Positions 9,721 through 21,300 of a DNA stretch of 64,000 nucleotides are shown piece after piece. Source of the DNA: Agelaius tricolor (Eukaryota; Chordata; Aves; Passeriformes; Icteridae); NCBI GenBank assembly GCA_023055355.1, contig JALJCS010000036.1, positions 416,001-480,000 on the forward strand. Direction: 5' to 3'. Position numbers and translations under genes: made by a program. The notes under the pieces were generated by a model. That model was not told the origin of the DNA. It searched no databases and saw only the letters and a list, made by a program, of their open reading frames with translations. Numbering within the stretch: position 1 is the stretch's first letter; each line of letters opens with the position of its first letter.

Positions 9721-12404
9721 ATGCTGGGCCGGAGGAGCCGCCTGCCCCCCGAGCTGAGCAGCGCCCGGCAGAGGGAGCAGCCCTGCCCGGAGGCCGTGCC
9801 CCTGCGGGCCCGGGCAGCCAGGGACAGCAGGGACAGCAGGGACACGGATGTCAGCCTGGAGGTGCTCAGTGGCTCCGAGATCAAAGCGAGCCGTGGCCGA
9901 GCGCAGCAGATGCGGGACAGGAAAGGGCGCAAGGCCGAGCTCAAGGACCCCAACGGCCGGGAGGCGGAGACCATCACCTTCATCTCTGGGACAGCAGAGG
10001 CTCCCCAGAACCAGGGCTTCTGCTGCTCCTCCCTGTCTCAGGCCTGGAACACGTACAAGGCTGTTTTCTGTTGCATAGTGACGTGTGGGGGCTGCTTCCA
10101 GGACTGCAGTGTCTGTGTTCCCTACCCAGGGCCCGCTGAGACCTCCACAGATGATGGGAAGAATGGAGACTACAATGGGCGGCTGCCAAACAGCCCTACC
10201 AACACCTCTCCTGCTGAGAAGAACGGGAACCAGATCAAGAAGTCCATCATGGGCAGCAGTTTCAGTTACCCAGACGTGAAGCTGAAGGGCATCCCTGTCT
10301 ATCCAAACAGGAACACCAACCACCACGTGGAATCTGATTCCTGCTGCAAGGAGCTGCTGGAGAAGCCCTTCAGGAACAGCATAGAAAAGCCAGCGCTCCC
10401 CAGCAGCCACCGGAGCTCAGAGGAATATTATTCCTTCCACGAGTCCGACGTGGACATCAGCGAGCTGAACGGCTCCATGTCCAGCAGGCAGATCGACGTC
10501 CTGATCTTCAAGAAGCTCACGGAGCTCTTCAGCGTCCACCAGATTGACGAGCTGGCCAAGTGCACCTCGGACACCGTCTTCCTGGAGAAGACCAACAAGA
10601 TCTCGGACCTCATCAACAGCATCACTCAGGACTACAACCTGGACGAGCAGGACGCCGAGTGCCGGCTGGTGCGGGGCATCATCCGCATCAGCACCCGCAA
10701 GAGCCGCGTGCGGCCCCACATCTGCAGCCCGGCCAGCCAGGGCCACCAGGACCCGTCCGGCCGCGGCACCGCGCCCGACAGCGGCAACGAGACCATGCTG
10801 GAGTCCATGGTCCTCAGCCAGGACGGTACGGGGGGTGCCGGGGGTCCCTGGGTGCTGCAGGGGGGCTGTGCCACCAAAGCCACCGAGCTGTGGCGCTGGA
10901 GCGGGGCTGGAGGCTGCTCTGTCCCCAGTGGGCACCTTCTGCTGGGGTGTGTGAGTGCAGAGCTCTGCTTCTCACCCTCCTCCCTGTGCTGTGGCTTTCT
11001 TGAGCCTGTCTTTCCCTGCCCATGAGGTTTGTGCTGAGCAATAGCTGGGTTTGTGCTGCTGCTGCTGCTTCTGCCTGTGCTCATCTGAGGGAGGCAGAAA
11101 AACAGTGAGTCAAACTGAACTAGTAGGACCAGACGAGCTGCTCATGCCCGAGGATGTCCAGTTACTCAGCTGGCTCTTTCCCATGTGCTGCCTGGCTCAT
11201 GCCACCCTTAGACTCTGTGACAGTGTGTCCTCAGAGCCCAGACCTCCTCCACACAGTGAATATTCCTGCCAAGAGGAGGGAAGGGCTGTTCCACAGCACC
11301 AGAGCTTCTGCTTCTTCCTCCTTCTGGGAGCAGCCTCAAGTGTCTGAGCTCCAGAGCAGGCTATAACAGTTTGTTGTAGAAGAACCTTGAAAAGCTGAGT
11401 GTGGGAGCAAGGAGATATCCAGAAGTCCCAGAGGAAACAGTGTGGGTGTTGTGCTTCCCAGATTAGCAGAGAGGCTGCTCCTGGGATTTGAGGACACAGC
11501 TCAGACTGTCCGGACGATGGCAGAAGCAATGGGAAGAATCAGACTGTGCCTGTGCTGTTCCCTGAGGGTGTTCCCTGACAGGATCCTTAGTGCTGAGTCA
11601 TCCTTTCCATCCTCCTTCCCTGTCTCAGGCCCTCTTGGTTTGCATTGCAGAGCTGGCCGTGCAGATCTCGGAGGAGACCCCGGCGGATGTGCTGGCCAGG
11701 AACATGAGGCGGCACAGCAGCGCAGGTAACGCACACCCTGGCTGGGCCTGGCTGCAGAGGAGAGCCCTGAGCCCACCCTGGCCACGTCCTCACCCTCCAC
11801 ACAGCCTGAGCTGACCCTGCTCCTCAGGCTTCCCTCGGTTCTCCTGGGCTTTGGGGGCGATGGAGCTTGGACCCTCCCTGGGTTGGTGGATCTTTCTGAA
11901 AAGGGGAAATCCAAGTGTGGCACATTCCCTGTCCTTGCACAGGACCCGTCCTGAGAGATTTCAGTCTCTCTGTACCCTGACAAAGTTTGGGGCTGTATTT
12001 GGGGTGTGACTGCCAGAGGTCACAGCTGGGTGAGACTGGGAACAAAAGGAACTGTGCAAAAGGGAAGCAGGCAAGGCTGCCCCGAGCTCTATCCTCCCAG
12101 AGAGCAGCCCAGGGCTACAAGACAAGTTTCCTCCTGCACAGCAGCTCTGTCCTGGGAGATGGCTGCAATGCAGGCAGGGCTGTTCCTGCCATGGCTTTGT
12201 GTGGCTTTCTCCTCCCTCATGGTACACAAAGCCTTTTGTGGCAGCTGCTTCCCCAGTGCCAGGCTGCTGTGCTTCCCCTGGGCTAATGGCACTGTCTGTT
12301 CTCTTCTCTCTCCTCCCCAAGGCTCTCCAACCAGCAGAGATTCCTCTTTCCAGGACACAGAGACTGACTCCTCCGGGGCCCCTCTGCTCCAGGTGTACTG
12401 TTAA
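9721..12404 (+). CDS. KDF1: Keratinocyte differentiation factor 1
   Basis: Coding exons 9721-10825, 11651-11725 and 12322-12404 join in phase to give 420 residues (human 398). KDF1 restrains basal keratinocyte proliferation and promotes terminal differentiation, upstream of p63 and together with stratifin. The family is marked by ETITFISG (about 83-90), a cluster of eight cysteines at 101-132, MGSSFSYPDVKLKGIPVYP, SEEYYSFHESDVDI, a near-invariant block from SMSSRQIDVLIFKKL to VRGIIRISTRKSR, and the C-terminal SSGAPLLQVYC. An acceptor (CTGTCCTGCAG) precedes the first coding exon at 9703, so the 5' UTR is spliced. The ATG at 9721 is the first in frame after that acceptor. Residues 34-42 hold a small RDS repeat. 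It is convergent with NUDC and divergent from TRNP1. Confidence 0.95.
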
Positions 12405-15400
12405 AGGACCCGAGCAGCAGGGAGGCATTCCAGGCCTTTGCTGCAGTCACAATCCTCCTCCTTCCATGTGGAGTGTGTTGTGCCAAGTTTAATTTTTTTT
12501 TCCCCAGTCTTCCCTGATCCTTATTGAAGCCAGATTCTCCTGCTGTCTGAACTTCACTGGATATTTTGGGTTTTATGGACAATCAAGGAAGCAAACTGCG
12601 GAGCTAATGAACTTGGAGGTGGAATGTGTGCCCAGGGAGGAGAAGATGGACAAGGAAGTAGCAGAGAACTTGTGCCTCTGTGATTCCTGTAAATCACATT
12701 TAGCTCCAGCAGCCTCAGTGGCTCAGCCCTTTCCCTGCTTTGAGGACCTGTTGTACAGTTCTGCTTCCTGCATTGCCTGAGTGAACTTGGATAGGGAATA
12801 ACTGTGGTGTCTCTGTGCTGGTGCTGATGTTGAGGTGCAGGCTGAGATCCTGCTCTGCAGGGACCCAAATCTCTATTTAAAGTGCCTGTATTGGTCCCAC
12901 CAACCCAAAGTCTTCCACCCATGGTGTTTCCAGATCTGCCTTTCCCTGCTGAGCCTTGGTGTCACCTGCTGCTGCCTGAGGAGAAGGTTCAGCTTCATGG
13001 GGTTCATTCAATCTGTGGCCTCTTGGCTCATCCCCTGATTCAGGGCCAGTGCTGGGGTGGCTGCTGGCTGCCCCTGCACGAGCAGACCGTGGGGATCAGC
13101 TCTGCTGCACTCCAGGAGCACACACTGCCTGCCTGCCAGCAGCTCTCACACCCCTCTGTCCGTGCTTCCCTGGGAGAGCCTGGAGCAGGATTGTGGCAGG
13201 TGAGGGGAACACTCCACTCCTGACTTCTTGTGGCTCAGAACTGGGCTCTTTGACTGTTCTGCTAAAAATCCCTTCCAATCCCTTGGTTTGCCTGGAAAGG
13301 AAAGGCTCCTGAGAGTATCAGCAGAGGGTTTGTGAGGCACTGCTGGCCCCTGCCTCTCCCTGTGGGCACTCAGCACCTTGTCCTTCCCTTTGCAGGCAGG
13401 AGATGGGCACTGCTGTCCCCAGGGCTCAGTGCCAGCTGACCTGCAGGGCTGCAGCAGGAGGAAGCTGCATCTGTGGTGTTGCCACTTGGTTGTTTATCAC
13501 AAAGTAAACATGTCGAGCCATGGGACTTGTTTGGAGCTTTGGGTGCCCTTGGACATTAACAGAAAATGCTTCATTTAATTCACCAGCCATAGGATAAACA
13601 CACCCACTGGATTTTGGGGAGAGGGAAGCCCAAATAGGCCCTGGGCTTCGGTGTGGACCATGGTTTTGTGCCTTAGATGGACTGGAATGTGCTTCAGTTG
13701 GACTGAAATGTGCCTTAATTGAACTGAAATGTGCCTTAGTTGAAATGTGCCTTTATTTTATAGCTTGTGATTGCTCTTCAGAGGTTTGGGCAGGGAGGAA
13801 GGATTTAATTCCTCTCACGAGCTCTCAGGCTTCTCTGAAAGGCCAAAACCCTTTGAAATGGACAGTTCCAGTCCCTGTTAGAGCCTGTTTCTGTAAACCA
13901 CTGGCTGTTTTCAGAGTGTGCTTCCAGGAATCAGGGGCATTACTGAGACCACACCTGGAGGCACTGACAGAGATATTTCAAAGACGAAGGGAAGGGACTG
14001 AGCCTTGGATTTGGCTTCCCCTCCCTGCTTTGTGTTCAAAGCTGTTGGTTGATGAGAAATCGAGTTTATACAAGGGAAAGACTTGAAGCAAGGCCAGGCT
14101 GGGACTCCCAGGGGAGCTGTGTGAGGTCACCTCCCTCCAAATGCTGCCTGTCCTGAGGGACCTGCTTGGCTTCTGCTTCTCCTGGGTTTGTACATTGTTA
14201 TTTGGACAAGTTTCCTCAGAGCTGTGTGCTGAGGTTCACGTGGGTCACACTGACACAGCTCTGTGGGCTGTGCTGGAGACAAGGGGTGAGCTGGGCTTGC
14301 AGAGAGCTGCAGTCACTGCTACAGAGCAGATACACATTTTAGTGGCTAGGCTGGGTGTGAAGAGTGAGCATGTGGGGGTTAAACTAGCCAAAAAAACCCA
14401 GGCCCCCAAAAACTCACCGAGAGGAAGACTGTCAACCCGATGGTCCCTGAAGCTGGTTCACCTGTGGTGTCTTATGGGAGGTTCTATTGCACTCATTGGC
14501 CTTAAATGTTCTGGTTTGGTCTTTTTTATAAAGTAAAAGTTGTGCTCTTTGCTGTGCTGTGGCTTTTACATTCCTGTTCTCATCAGCTTGGGGATCCTGG
14601 GGTGGGGGTTGCCCAGGGGGTGGCTGATTCCTGCAGTCCCAGGTGCACAAGGACATTTTCATCCATTTGGTGGCTCCAGGGGGATCCTGACTGCCAGGCT
14701 GGTGTCTGGATCCAAATGAAGGAGCCTCTGGGGAAGTGTTTGTTGTCCTGCAGGGAAACCTGGGCCTTCCAGGGTGTGATGCTGGAACTGAGCTCTGGAA
14801 AAGCTGAGCCTGGGGGGAGAATTCCCAGGTTGTCCCTGTGATGTCACCAGCTCGTGGCAGCAGATGTGGGGTTTGCTCCACAGGATCAGCTCAGGGATGG
14901 AGGGTGGCCCAGCCTCTGACCTGGGACTTGGAGGACCAGTTCTGCACTTCCCAATTTCAGTGCAAACCCCAGGATAACCTGCAGGGCTCCGTTCCTGGCC
15001 GCTGACCTTCCCTCACCCTCTGGGCAGGGGCTGGGCAGGAGCCCTGGGGTTTCCTGCTGGTGCACAGGACCAGGATGTGTTTCCTGGGAGGATTTCAGAG
15101 CCAGGAACAGGTAAATGCTGCCTTCTCTTGGCTGGGCAGGGTCTCTGGGGATGTTTTTGTGTCTGGAGCCCTCGGACCAGCTGGGTGGGGTCTATCAGCC
15201 CAGTTTGTTCAGCAGCTTCCCAGTTTGCTGCTGCCTGGGCCTGGGTGTCCTGGCTCACACCCACACATGGGATGAGTCCATGGGGTTTTTGTCTGCAGGA
15301 AGTCGTTTGCTGTGGATGGGGCTGTCCTGGCTCTTGCTGGAGTGGGTTTTGCTCTGAGCATGTGTTGAGTGTTCTGCTGAGTGAGCTGACTGCGTTGCCC

Positions 15401-17890
15401 AAGTGGAGACCTCACAAACACAAGAGCCTTTACCTGGCCACACAACTGTGGAGGTGTTCTCTCACTCAGGTGCTTCCTTCTGGGAACCTGACTCAGCACC
15501 TGGCTTTTCCTGAAGACATTGTTTGGTTTTATTGGGCTTGGTTGTGCCAGGAGTCTCCAGACACTCCCACTTTGTGGGTGCTTGCTGTGCTGTGCCCTCA
15601 GAGGGATCCCTGTCCTGCCCAGCCCGAGCTGTGCCCCTGCCCAGGGTCCCCTGGCATCAGGTGAGGGCAGCTCAGGAGCTCTGCAGGGAATGGCTGCAGG
15701 AGTGGTGAAGAAATTCCTCTGCCCATCCCCACCCTGAGCTGCTGAATTATTTATTTCAGTGTGACTTAGACATTAGGAAGCAGATGGATGGACTATAATT
15801 CCTCACAGCCTGGCCCTTGCAGTAACAGAGCAGCTGAGGCTCCTCCTAAAACAACACGGTAACATCCAATACTCGCTGTTCCTGTTCCCTTCCTCAGGCT
15901 TTTGCTGTTCCATTGCTCTTCCCAAAGCAGTCCTGGAGTCTGGGATATTTCCCAAATGCTCTGAGCTGCAATATTCATTAATAAAAGCTAAGCAGAGCCT
16001 GTTGTGCCTGCAAAGGCCTTGCTTCTTTTACAGGTGAGGAGGAGCCCTGGGCAGGTGAGGAGCTCCAGGCTCTGCCCTCCAGCTGGTGGCAGCACCTGAA
16101 CGGCTGCTCCAGGTGAGCTGGCACAGGTATGGGGAGCCAGAGGGACCTCGGTGAGCTGTCCCTGTCCAGCACTGCCCTTCCTGCTCTGCTGGGGCTCAGG
16201 TGCCACTCAAGGTGTGTGCACAGTGTGGATCCTGGTGCTGCCCAGCATTTCCCTGGTGCTGCCCAGCATTTCCCTGCCATGGGCACAGGACAGGGCCACG
16301 CTCCGAGGTCTCCAGGGACTCAGACTGAGGTGGGGCTTTGCATTCCTCAAGCCCTGAGCAGCTGCTCAGACCCAGCAGGGTTTATCCCAGGGGAAGCTGC
16401 CTTGGGAAGCACAAGGGTGCTCCCAGCTCGCTCTGGCTGGGGACAGTGGTGGCCGGGGCTGTTTGCAGAGGACAAGGCCGGCAGTGAAACACCTTCTGTT
16501 CCGCTGCCGAGGGGCCAAAGTCCAGGGGCAGCTCTGGGATCAGCCACGTTCACAAACACGGCCCGGGCATTCACCTCCTGCAGGGTCAGGGCACCAGGGC
16601 TGGCCCCATTCTCCCACTGACCTTCCTTCCTCCCAAAACCTCCCCCCAGCTTCCCTGGGGTTCACCCACAGAGCTGAGAACAGGGAGAAGCTCATCCACA
16701 CCCAGAGCAGCTCAGCCCTCCCAGCTCCCCTGTCCCACAAACCGGGCAGGTAGCTCATTCTGGGGCTAAAACCTTCAAATCCAGCAGAGTTCAGCTTTTT
16801 TTATGAAAACAGAGGCTGCTCTTTTATCAAGGCCAAAGTACAGACAGGCAGGTGGGTGTAGAGGGAAGGCAAGTGGGTGTAGGTGATCTGTAAGACAAAC
16901 AGGCAGAGGCAGCTGCCCCAATCTGGGTCCTTGCTCACCCTCAAGGTCACTGCTCTGCTGGGAGGGAGCTGCTTTTTAACCCCAAGAGTCTGTAAAATGA
17001 GAGACTTCATGCAAACAGTGTTCTGCTGCTCAGAAAACAACCCCACCACGCCAGGAGCTGTGCCAGGCTGGACTTTGCCCAAACAGGATTTTCAGCCCTT
17101 TGTGCCCATCCCTTGGGCAGGAGGTGGAAATGTTTGTGGGAGGCAGAGGGAAGAGCCACAGCAGCAGGGGTTTGGGATAGAGCCCAGGATTTCCTGACAC
17201 TCTCCTTGTTAGCTGGGCATGGAGGAGACCTGGGCCAAGGGTGGCTTCCTGGTGTGGTCGTGTGCTGCTCTGTGGAGAGCAGAGCCTGGAGCAGCCACCC
17301 CGGGGTTTGAGCTGGAATGGGGCTCAGCAGCACTCCTGAGCAAAACACAGCTCCCACTGCCACCTCCTGAGGGAGGGAGAGACCATCAGTCCAGAGCTGG
17401 GAGCACGAGAGGGATTCACAGGCAGCTGCAGAGAGCACGGGCACAGCACCCCCGGCACCCCTCCCTTCTCCCTCCCAGCCTGGATCCCTGATCCCCTCTG
17501 CCAGAGAAACCACACGCTCTGCCTGGGATATTCCACTTGTTTTCCTTTATGTTGCACTGCAGTTTCAACAAAGACAGAACATGCAGAGTGATGCCACTCG
17601 TCAGCAGGAGCTCGCACAGCGCAAGGCCAGAGGGGAGGGAGGCTCTTGGGGAAGAGGCAGGAGACACTCCCAGCAACAACAGCATCCCCAACGCCCCCCA
17701 CGTCCTCCCACCCACAGCCACAGAGTCCCCAGCCTCTCCTTGCTCCAGGACAGCAGCCTGACCCTCCATCTGCTGGGAGCCCGGAGTGCTCCAGCTGTCC
17801 CACTCGTGGCACAAACAGGAGCAGCAGCAAGGAGAAGCAGGGTCTGTCTCCACTGCAATAGCTGTGCTTTCCAACTGCTGTTCTCCCTTC
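12405..17890. other. KDF1 3' UTR and KDF1-NUDC intergenic region
   Basis: After the KDF1 stop codon the sequence shows no coding exon on either strand up to the NUDC 3' end. A plus-strand AATAAA at about 15979-15984 is the first clean hexamer I found and may mark a long KDF1 3' UTR of about 3.6 kb, though shorter forms using variant hexamers are possible. Open frames in this span are unspliced and domain-free. Confidence 0.4.
13667..13757. repeat. Four-copy AATGTGCCTTAGTTG repeat
   Basis: Tandem units of about 25 bases (GGACTGAAATGTGCCTTAATT and variants) lie in the probable KDF1 3' UTR. The last copy shortens and runs into CTTTATTTTATAG. Confidence 0.75.
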
Positions 17891-17909
17891 CCAAGAAGGC
17901 AGGAAAAGA

Positions 17910-17915
17910 TTTATT
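17910..17915 (-). terminator. NUDC polyadenylation signal
   Basis: AATAAA on the minus strand, 413 bases past the NUDC stop codon at 18328. The resulting 3' UTR length of a little over 400 bases suits this gene. Confidence 0.65.
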
Positions 17916-18327
17916 TTGCAAAACAAACTGACCCTTGTTTTCACAGGAGAGCAGGAGGGAGCAGAACTCAGAGTACCTGTGCCAGTGGCAAAGAGCGGAC
18001 GAGCAGCTCGGAGCAGCCCAGGGAAGCGAAGCAATACCTCAAGGATTTATCTCAAAACCTCTCAGGTCTGGCTCTCTCAGCCCTAACACCCTTTTTGCTC
18101 TAAGCCCTCCTCCTCTCCTCACTGCCTTTGGGAATTGTGGCCGATGGCTCTGTCTGGAGCTGCTCTGGGGCCCTGCCTCTGCTCCCAGGGTGGCTGAGCA
18201 GGGCCCTCCACAGCAAGCGTGGGTGGGGGATGCTGAAGTTTAACTTGCCCAAGGTGAGGAATATCCAACCATACATTTCCTGCCCCATTCAAGGGGCTGA
18301 CTGAAAGAGGGGGGGAAGGGGGACAGC

Positions 18328-21300
18328 TCAGTTGAATTTAGCCTTTGAAAAGTCCATTTCTGGATGCTGTTCCATGAACCTGCAAGGAAAAACAAAGACA
18401 AGAGTTTGGGTGAGTCAGCAGGAGCCAAAGAGCTCTGTTTGGGGAGGGAAGGGTTCCTGCTTCCTGCACTCATGAGTTCTGCTGCAACCCCACGCCCTCC
18501 ACAGCAGGAAGGGTTCTGCTGAGCTCCCTGGGACACATTCCCTGGACTTTCCCTACAAACACCTTTTCCTTGGGTCAGTGGGAGCAGCATTTCTGCCAGC
18601 CTGCCAGGTCAGCAAGCCCAGGCACACGGGAGCTGTTAATGATCAGACACTCACCCTCACTGCTGCCTCTGGGCTGCACACGTAGCAGCCACCACAGATT
18701 GTAGGGCACAGGGGAGATGGTGAAGGCAGATTAGGGCTGGCAGCTTTACTGGAATATGGGGAATATCCCCAGTGCTCTGACAGTAAAATCTCAGGGAGGA
18801 CATGACCAGAGGTATCTGGTTTCACAGCAGCTGAAATCTGATTTCAAATGTACTGCAGTCCCAGCAGAGGGAATCACTGTGGGTTGGAAGAGACTTTAAA
18901 GATCATCTTGTCCCAACCCCCTGCCATAGACAGGGACACCTTCCAGGGCTATTTGGGCTCAGGTTGCCACTCAGGAAGTTGTGAGGGCAGTGCTCTGTGC
19001 CCAGGAGTGCCCAGTGCACACAGAGGCTGCTCTGCTCCGCTCCCCAAGGGACACAACACATCACAGACCTGTGGAGGCTTCACACACTCTGCAAGTCAGG
19101 GCAGCTTGGTCTCCTCTGTGTTCCCACCTCAGGGCTTCCCTGGAATGCCCCCACAGCGTTTCCCCTTCCAGGGCCATCTGTGCTGTGAGGATCCTGTCCT
19201 TGTTTGGCAGCCAGGACAGCTCCCCTGGCAGACAGCAGCACCCTCATGGGTGTCACTGAGTCCCCTTTGCCCTGGACAAAGTCTAAACTTCCTCTCCATC
19301 CTCTGCCAGCTTCCAGAGCACCAAACAGGAGGCCCTGCCAGCGAGGTGTCCTGCATGTGCCCTCCCAGGAGCAGAGGGTGCTTCCCATCCCACTGACACC
19401 AGGGCAGCCTGGTCCCTGCTCTGCTCACACCCCACTCAGCTCCACAGAGAAGCTTCTGGCACGAGAGATGAAGCCAAGGGAGGCAAGGAGTCAGGTCAGC
19501 CCCAGCAATCCTTCACCCAGAGATAAGGTGTGGGGCTGCACTTGCTGAAGAAGCTGTGTGACCCAGAATTGCCTCCACACCTTCCCAGATGGCCTTGTGA
19601 GCTCCAGGAATCATTTCCCTGCCACAGTGCATTTATGCCAAACAAGGCAATAAAGTCATAAAAGTGGCTTGGGGACAACTGTCTGGAGGCAAGAGGGAGG
19701 GGTGATTAGCTGGCTACCGAGGGAGATTAGACACCAATCAAGACCATGTCAAAGTTCAGCAGAGATGGCACCTCCAGTTCTAAACGTGCCTTCTGGACTT
19801 GAAATCAGCAGATTAGGACAATTCCAGAGCTAGGCTATTCCCAGATTTCCCCACTGGGCTTTCTACCCCCACAGGCTCTTACAGACACTACTGTTGGTGG
19901 CTGGCCAACGATACAGAGATGTGCAGAGGTGAGCATGGCTAGGACTGAAGGCCAAGCTGCTGTTCCCTTATTTGTGCCAGAGAGGAAGGCAAAGCCAAGC
20001 AAAGGAATGAGCTGCACCCACTTTTTCAAAATATCCTGCTTCTTCTGCTCATCAGAGGTGGGCAGGCCCATGGACTTCTGTCGTTGGTCATACATCATCT
20101 TCTCCACCATGCTGCGAGTTTCGCTGTCCAGGTCTGACAGCTGAAAGCAAGATCCAGATTGGAACAACTCTGGGCTCAGCTGAGGTAACTCCTGAGCAGG
20201 CTCTGCCCCATAAAACAGAACAATTCTTACCTTTGAGTTCTCTGGATTGATTTTCTTGGTGTTGATTTCTGGGTCTGTGGACACCAGTTTGTTCCACCAT
20301 TCCATTTTGTTGATCTAGAGGATGAAGAAGCAAAACCAGTTTATCCTTCTTGGACTTGTTCTAGGGTTTTTAAGCCTCAGTCACAGGAAAAAAAAATGGA
20401 ATCAAACTTTATTTGACAGTTTTCTAAATATCAGTAAAATCTGAACATAGATAAAGGGTACTTTTGTTTCAAATTACTTTAGGCAGCCTAAATTTTCACA
20501 GCTGGGAGATCTGAGAGAATGTCAGATGTCCCATTTGGCACGACATAAATGGGATTACAAGAAACCTCCTGGAGAGGCCCAGAGGGGACACAAGGAGGTC
20601 TGCCCCTGGATTTTCATGTCACTAACAGATGTCAAAACATGCTAAAGGACAACATTAAAATGACTGATTTCCTTCCAGCTTTTCCTGAACTGCTGAGAAT
20701 TACACTGGGTATCCTGGAATAGCATAAAATTAGGCTGAAGATGGAGGAACTTAAATACCCCACTGACAGTGTGCCCAGGACAAGCACAGGGGCTCTGTTT
20801 CAGCTGAGGCCCAGAAGAGGCTGAGGGCCAAGCCTGACCCCTGCCCAGCCCCTCCTGCTGTACCTTCTCCAGGTGCACAGTGACTGTTTTGCCATCCTCG
20901 ATGAGCCAGGAGCTCTCCTCCACCTTGACCTCGTTGAAGAGCTCCCCATCAATGACAGGAGGGTGGCCCTTGAGGCCGACCTTGAGGCGGCGGCGCTGGA
21001 TATCGACCACCACGTCCTTGCCCTTCAGCCTGAAGCTCACCTTGAAGGGCACAGCCAGCTGCAGCAAAAAGGAGCAGATCTGAGCAGCTGGGCAGGGAAA
21101 GTCCTCCTCACCCTCCCATGCTGCTGCTCCAAGCCTTCCTGCCTTGGTTTCACCAGAGCCAGGCAGAGCAGGGACTCTTCCTTGAGGTACTGAGAGAGCA
21201 GGAGGTGAAAGGAAAGGACCATGAAAAAGGAAGCAGATTTTGATGCCTGGTTAAAACAAGACCAAAAGTTGGAAAACTACAGCTCCTGGGAATTTTACTG

